Assembly: GCF_018736045.1 (NCBI RefSeq)
Contig: NZ_CP076132.1
Location: forward strand, 1,907,501-1,971,500
Length of the DNA stretch: 64,000 nucleotides
Source: Flammeovirga yaeyamensis
GTDB lineage: Bacteria > Bacteroidota > Bacteroidia > Cytophagales > Flammeovirgaceae
Direction of reading: 5' to 3'
In this document: positions 60,287-64,000 of the stretch, piece by piece
How positions within the stretch are numbered: position 1 is the first letter of the stretch
Layout: each line of letters starts with the position of its first letter
Notes under the pieces: model-generated
What the model saw: the letters and a program-made list of their open reading frames with translations, nothing else
Database searches by the model: none
What the model was told of the DNA's origin: nothing
Translations under genes and position numbers: made by a program

Positions 60287-61117
60287 TTAAACGTTAATCG
60301 AATTAAAGTTAAAAATAAATTTTGAGCTCCCTGAATTATAAAGGATTATTTCATCTTCTTTTAAATCATTGATAGTCTGATTGTAGGGGAGTAATTTTCG
60401 ACTTTTTGTAGTTTGATTCCATATGAAAATAACTGAATGATTATTCACTATTTTTTTAAACCCAATTTGAGAGAAACTATCTCCAAACGACCAATCATTT
60501 TCTGTGTAAGTCATAATGTCATCTGGAGAATAATCAATCACAAATTGTTTGAGTACTTTACTAAGTCCTCCCATTATGGTGATTCCATTTTTATTACAAT
60601 ATCTAATCATTTCATAGGATTCATGACCAATATTAGTTTTTGTCATTTTTCTTTTCCCACTAAAAGAGGCCACACCAATTAATGCGTTATTCAAGAATAG
60701 CCCGTATTTGATTTTTGCATTCGTAATTTTCCCTGTATGATTAATAGATAAAAAGTCATCTAATTCTGGCTTTGTAATTTTAGCGACTTTCACCTTCCTT
60801 CCATAAATCACTTTTGATTTACCAAGTGATGCAGCAATTCTAGATAAACAAGCTTCTGTTCTAAATTCGAATGTATCACTCCAAAGATGTATCACTTTAT
60901 TTGGGTGTAAATGTTTGCCAACTTCTATAATACTTGATGATGAAGCATGCCATTCTTTATGTACTAAATCCGGTTCAATAAGATGAATGAACAATGATTT
61001 GTCATCAATCTTAATAAATGGATAAGGGCTTATTTCGTCATAAAGCTCAATAGTGTAATTAAACTCTTGATCTTCAATAAACTGAAATAATTTTTGGAAA
61101 ATGGTGATATCATACAT
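60287..61117 (-). CDS. Phage-type Mom-like/GNAT-like protein, homing-endonuclease associated
   Basis: A 276-residue protein. The N-terminal third, ending with HLWSDTFEFRTEACLSRIAASLGK and YGRKVKVAKI, resembles the linker found after VSR-like endonuclease modules in phage homing enzymes. The C-terminal part (FLSINHTGKITNAKIKYGLFLNNALIGVASFSG, EMIRYCNKNGITIMGGLSKVLKQF, TENDWSFGDSFSQIGFK) matches the Mom-like acetyltransferase-fold domain that accompanies such proteins. No nuclease motif was found, so this is a stand-alone domain or a remnant. ATG at 61117 is preferred to a TTG at 61138. Confidence 0.5.
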   Translation of the reverse strand: MYDITIFQKLFQFIEDQEFNYTIELYDEISPYPFIKIDDKSLFIHLIEPDLVHKEWHASSSSIIEVGKHLHPNKVIHLWSDTFEFRTEACLSRIAASLGKSKVIYGRKVKVAKITKPELDDFLSINHTGKITNAKIKYGLFLNNALIGVASFSGKRKMTKTNIGHESYEMIRYCNKNGITIMGGLSKVLKQFVIDYSPDDIMTYTENDWSFGDSFSQIGFKKIVNNHSVIFIWNQTTKSRKLLPYNQTINDLKEDEIILYNSGSSKFIFNFNSINV

Positions 61118-61221
61118 ATCCAAATTTATTAAACTCAATTGTTAATGATTGAGAAATTCACATTGTTTTGACTATTTTTTTACTGATTTATTGATGCAAA
61201 TCTCAAATTTTTTTAAAAATC

Positions 61222-61252
61222 TTTGTATTCGAAATACGTTACTCTATATTTG
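61222..61252 (+). promoter_or_regulatory. Full-consensus promoter of the cysCDN operon
   Basis: TTTG at 61222-61225, exactly 19 bases, then TATATTTG at 61245-61252: both Bacteroidota promoter elements are perfect. The 55-base leader to the cysC start contains a small CCTAT/ATAGG hairpin and no known riboswitch fold that I can recognise. Confidence 0.8.
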
Positions 61253-61307
61253 CCTATTAAATATATAGGGTAATAGAATTAATTAAATTACCTCGACAAA
61301 TTAAGAT

Positions 61308-61922
61308 ATGAGCGAAGCTACGAATATACATCCGATATTCAACTCTCTATTAAGTAGAGAAAAGAAAGAAGGTCTCCTAAAGCAAAACGGAGTTGTTTTA
61401 TGGATGACAGGTTTATCTGGTTCTGGAAAAAGTACTCTTGCAAGAGCATTAGAGTTTGCTTTACATGATTTGGGCTATAAAACCATGTTATTAGATGGAG
61501 ATAATCTTAGAACTGGTGTAAACAGTAACCTGGGTTTCTCTGAAGAAGATAGAATGGAGAATGTTCGTCGTTCGGCTGAAGTATCGAAATTATTTGCTTC
61601 GGCAGGTTTGGTGACCATCTGTTCTTTGATTAGCCCAACAGAGGAAATCAGAGCAATTGCCAGAGACATTATCGGCGAAGAAGATTTTAAACAAGTACAT
61701 ATTGATTGTCCTTTTGAAGTGTGTGCGGAACGTGATGTAAAAGGATTATATAAAAAGGCATTGGCAGGGGAGATCAAAAACTTTACTGGTTTGGATTCTC
61801 CTTTCGATATTCCTAAAGACCCATTTGTGCGTATCCCAACGCATGAACAATCTTTGGAGGATAGCTTAAAACAGCTTTTAGAAGCCGTATTGCCGATCAT
61901 TAAATTAGACGAAAACAAATAG
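61308..61922 (+). CDS. cysC: Adenylylsulfate kinase
   Basis: A 204-residue enzyme phosphorylating adenosine 5'-phosphosulfate to PAPS. P-loop GLSGSGKST at about 36-44, LLDGDNLRTGVNSNLGFSEEDRMENVRR, LISPTEE with the conserved serine, CPFEVCAERDVKGLYKKA and IKNFTGLDSPF are diagnostic. It is the first gene of cysC-cysD-cysN and has a full-consensus promoter. Confidence 0.96.
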   Translation: MSEATNIHPIFNSLLSREKKEGLLKQNGVVLWMTGLSGSGKSTLARALEFALHDLGYKTMLLDGDNLRTGVNSNLGFSEEDRMENVRRSAEVSKLFASAGLVTICSLISPTEEIRAIARDIIGEEDFKQVHIDCPFEVCAERDVKGLYKKALAGEIKNFTGLDSPFDIPKDPFVRIPTHEQSLEDSLKQLLEAVLPIIKLDENK

Positions 61923-61924
61923 GT

Positions 61925-62830
61925 ATGCAGACTCATACACTAACTCACTTAAAACAGCTGGAATCTGAGGCGATTTATATCTTCAGAGAAGTGGCGGAAC
62001 AATTCGAACGTCCAGCTATGCTATTTTCTGGTGGAAAGGATTCTATCGTAATGTTACATTTGGCGAGAAAAGCATTCTGGCCAGGTAAAGTTCCTTTTCC
62101 GTTAATTCACATCGACACGGGTCATAACTTCCCAGAAGCGATCGACTACCGTGATTGGATGGTGAAAGAATACGATCTTGATTTAATCGTAGGGTCTGTT
62201 CAGGAATCTATCGATAAAGGTACTGCAGTAGAGGAAAGAGGGGTAAACCCAAGTAGAAATGGCTTGCAGGCGATTACTCTATTGGAAACTTTGGAGGAAT
62301 ACAACATCGATGCTGCCTTTGGTGGTGGACGTCGTGATGAAGAGAAAGCAAGAGCAAAAGAGCGTTTCTTCTCTCACCGTGACGAATTCGGTCAGTGGAA
62401 TCCTAAGAACCAACGTCCAGAATTATGGACACTTTACAACGGTCATTACAACGATTATGAGCACTTCCGTATCTTCCCAATTTCCAATTGGACGGAGATG
62501 GACGTGTGGCAATATATTGCTCAGGAAAAAATTGCCTTACCTTCTATCTACTTTGCTCACAAGCGTCCGGTAGTAGAAAGAAACGGTATTTTACTGGCTG
62601 AATCTCCTTGGAACACTTTGTTGAAAGACGAGAAGTTCGAGGAGCGTTTAATTCGCTATAGAACTCTAGGCGACATGACTTGTACGGGTGCTGTGTTATC
62701 TGATGCAGATAACTTATCGGGCATCATTCAAGAAGTGGCCTCTTCTAGAGTAACAGAAAGAGGTAACCGTTCGGACGATAAACGATCGGAAGCCGCAATG
62801 GAAGAGCGTAAATTACAAGGTTATTTCTAA
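61925..62830 (+). CDS. cysD: Sulfate adenylyltransferase subunit 2
   Basis: A 301-residue ATP-pyrophosphatase-type subunit of ATP sulfurylase. FSGGKDSIVMLHLARKAF is the PP-loop; HIDTGHNFPEAIDYRDW, GGGRRDEEKARAKER, FPISNWTEMDVWQYI and the C-terminal RKLQGYF are standard. It starts three bases after cysC and works with CysN, whose GTP hydrolysis drives APS formation. Confidence 0.97.
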   Translation: MQTHTLTHLKQLESEAIYIFREVAEQFERPAMLFSGGKDSIVMLHLARKAFWPGKVPFPLIHIDTGHNFPEAIDYRDWMVKEYDLDLIVGSVQESIDKGTAVEERGVNPSRNGLQAITLLETLEEYNIDAAFGGGRRDEEKARAKERFFSHRDEFGQWNPKNQRPELWTLYNGHYNDYEHFRIFPISNWTEMDVWQYIAQEKIALPSIYFAHKRPVVERNGILLAESPWNTLLKDEKFEERLIRYRTLGDMTCTGAVLSDADNLSGIIQEVASSRVTERGNRSDDKRSEAAMEERKLQGYF

Positions 62831-62849
62831 CATTCAGACATCAAAAACA

Positions 62850-64000
62850 ATGAGCGAAGTATTAAATCATCCAAGTATCATCAGAGAAGAATCAGCTTCA
62901 GCTGTTGATCAATCGTATTTAGATATGGACCTTCTTCGTTTCACTACAGCAGGTAGTGTAGACGATGGTAAGAGTACCTTGATTGGTCGTCTGATGTACG
63001 ATACAAAAGCAATTTTCGAAGACCAATTAGAGGCGATCGAAAAATCAAGTCAGTCTAGAGGGGACGAGAATGTAAACTTGGCCTTACTAACTGATGGATT
63101 AAAAGCAGAAAGAGAGCAAGGCATCACTATTGATGTAGCTTACAGATATTTTGCAACACCAAAGCGTAAGTTTATTATTGCCGATACTCCAGGTCACATT
63201 CAGTACACACGTAACATGGTAACGGGTGCATCGACTGCAAACTTGGCAATTATTCTTGTAGATGCTAGAAACGGTGTCGTAGAGCAAACAAAACGTCACA
63301 CATTCATTGCTTCATTATTGAAAATCAAGCATATTGTAGTGGCTGTAAACAAAATGGACTTGGTGGATTACTCTGAAGAGCAATTCAACAAAATCAAAGC
63401 TGATTTCTTAGCATTTTCTGAGAAAATCGGTATTGAGGATATCCGTTTTATTCCTATCTCAGCACTTAAAGGGGATAACGTAGTAGATAATTCTACACAA
63501 ACTCCTTGGTACGCAAGTGGATCATTATTGGAAAACTTGGAGAAAGTAGAAATCGATCAAGACCTTGATTTGGTGAATGGTCGTTTCCCAATCCAAAGAG
63601 TAGTGAAAACTGACGATTTCAATGGTTTTGCTGGAAGAGTTGACGGTGGTATCGTTAAGGTAGGTGACGAAGTGGTTGCTTTCCCATCAAAAGAGACCGC
63701 AAAGATTAAATCTATTGAGACAATGGACGGAAGTATTGAAGAAGCATTCCCTCCAATGTCAGTAGTAATCACTTTAGATAAAGAATTGGAACTGAAGAGA
63801 GGGGACATGATCGCTAAGGCGGACAACCAACCTTCAGAAGTGGATTCAATTAATGCAACAGTTTGTTGGATGAACCAGAATGGTTTATCAGTTGGTGGTA
63901 AATATTTACTGAAGCACACAACAACAGAGGTAGAAGCCACTGTAACCGCTGTAGTGGACAAATTGGATATCAATACAATGGAGCACATCAGCACAGATTC
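62850..64000 (+). CDS. cysN: Sulfate adenylyltransferase subunit 1, cut by window end
   Basis: ATG at 62850 opens a frame without a stop to base 64000 (383 codons seen). It is the GTPase subunit of ATP sulfurylase: P-loop GSVDDGKSTLIGRL, switch motif EREQGITIDVAYRYF, DTPGHIQYTRNM, and NKMDLVD for guanine recognition, then elongation-factor-like beta domains. It follows cysD by 19 bases. The usual length is about 415-475 residues, so a short C-terminal part is missing. Confidence 0.96.
   Translation, partial: MSEVLNHPSIIREESASAVDQSYLDMDLLRFTTAGSVDDGKSTLIGRLMYDTKAIFEDQLEAIEKSSQSRGDENVNLALLTDGLKAEREQGITIDVAYRYFATPKRKFIIADTPGHIQYTRNMVTGASTANLAIILVDARNGVVEQTKRHTFIASLLKIKHIVVAVNKMDLVDYSEEQFNKIKADFLAFSEKIGIEDIRFIPISALKGDNVVDNSTQTPWYASGSLLENLEKVEIDQDLDLVNGRFPIQRVVKTDDFNGFAGRVDGGIVKVGDEVVAFPSKETAKIKSIETMDGSIEEAFPPMSVVITLDKELELKRGDMIAKADNQPSEVDSINATVCWMNQNGLSVGGKYLLKHTTTEVEATVTAVVDKLDINTMEHISTD

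Noticed and set aside
61253-61307. Possible riboswitch in the cysC leader
   Set aside because: The leader is only about 50 bases and shows one small hairpin; too short and featureless for a SAM riboswitch.
1-64000. tRNA, rRNA, CRISPR arrays, insertion sequences, prophage
   Set aside because: No tRNA T-loop pattern in gaps, no regular repeat-spacer pattern, no transposase or integrase motif was seen by eye.

Overview
The window looks like chromosomal DNA of an AT-rich member of the Bacteroidota, probably a marine Cytophagales/Flammeovirgaceae-type bacterium. The lineage is inferred from gene content and from promoters of the TTTG-N19-TAnnTTTG type; the genus is a guess. No tRNA, rRNA, CRISPR array, insertion sequence or prophage block was seen. 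Most genes are ordinary chromosomal genes with strong hairpin terminators between units.

Bases 1-17000 are mixed housekeeping and signalling: a SpoIIE-type phosphatase cut by the window edge, a histidine kinase, Sua5/TsaC, a secreted PD40-caspase fusion, an Rrf2 regulator, an M48 (Ste24-like) protease, a LytTR response regulator, an AddA/RecB-like helicase-nuclease, an LptF/G permease and cytidylate kinase.

Bases 17000-31300 are respiratory. A beta-barrel porin is divergent from a small periplasmic nitrate reductase operon (napA, a tetraheme NapC/NrfH-like cytochrome, a 62-residue membrane protein), followed by moaA. Then come nqrABCDE (Na+-translocating NADH:quinone oxidoreductase, with no nqrF here) and moaD-moaE.

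Bases 31300-45700 hold an assimilatory nitrate/nitrite cluster: a nitrate reductase fused to an NADH-dependent FAD/[2Fe-2S] module, an unusual rubredoxin-tailed nitrite-reductase-like protein without siroheme ligands, a NarX/NarL-like two-component pair, nirBD, and the siroheme gene cobA. An ECF sigma operon and a glycine-zipper protein sit in the middle. The promoters of nas, nirBD and cobA share TACGTA boxes placed alike relative to the -7 element. This suggests a dedicated nitrate regulon, the most interesting regulatory feature in the window.

Bases 45700-64000 contain a lipoprotein plus two outer-membrane barrels, molybdenum cofactor genes (mobA fusion, moaC, moeA), nadB and nadA, a 55-residue Cys-rich protein just upstream of nadA, TPR/MscS/GmhA genes, a TPR histidine kinase, a phage-type Mom-like protein, and the sulfate activation operon cysC-cysD-cysN (cysN cut by the window end).

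Functionally, the Moco genes (moaA, moaC, moaD, moaE, moeA, mobA) supply both molybdenum nitrate reductases. CobA supplies siroheme to NirB. NirBD yields ammonium, and CysCDN feeds sulfate assimilation. No nitrate transporter gene was seen in the window.
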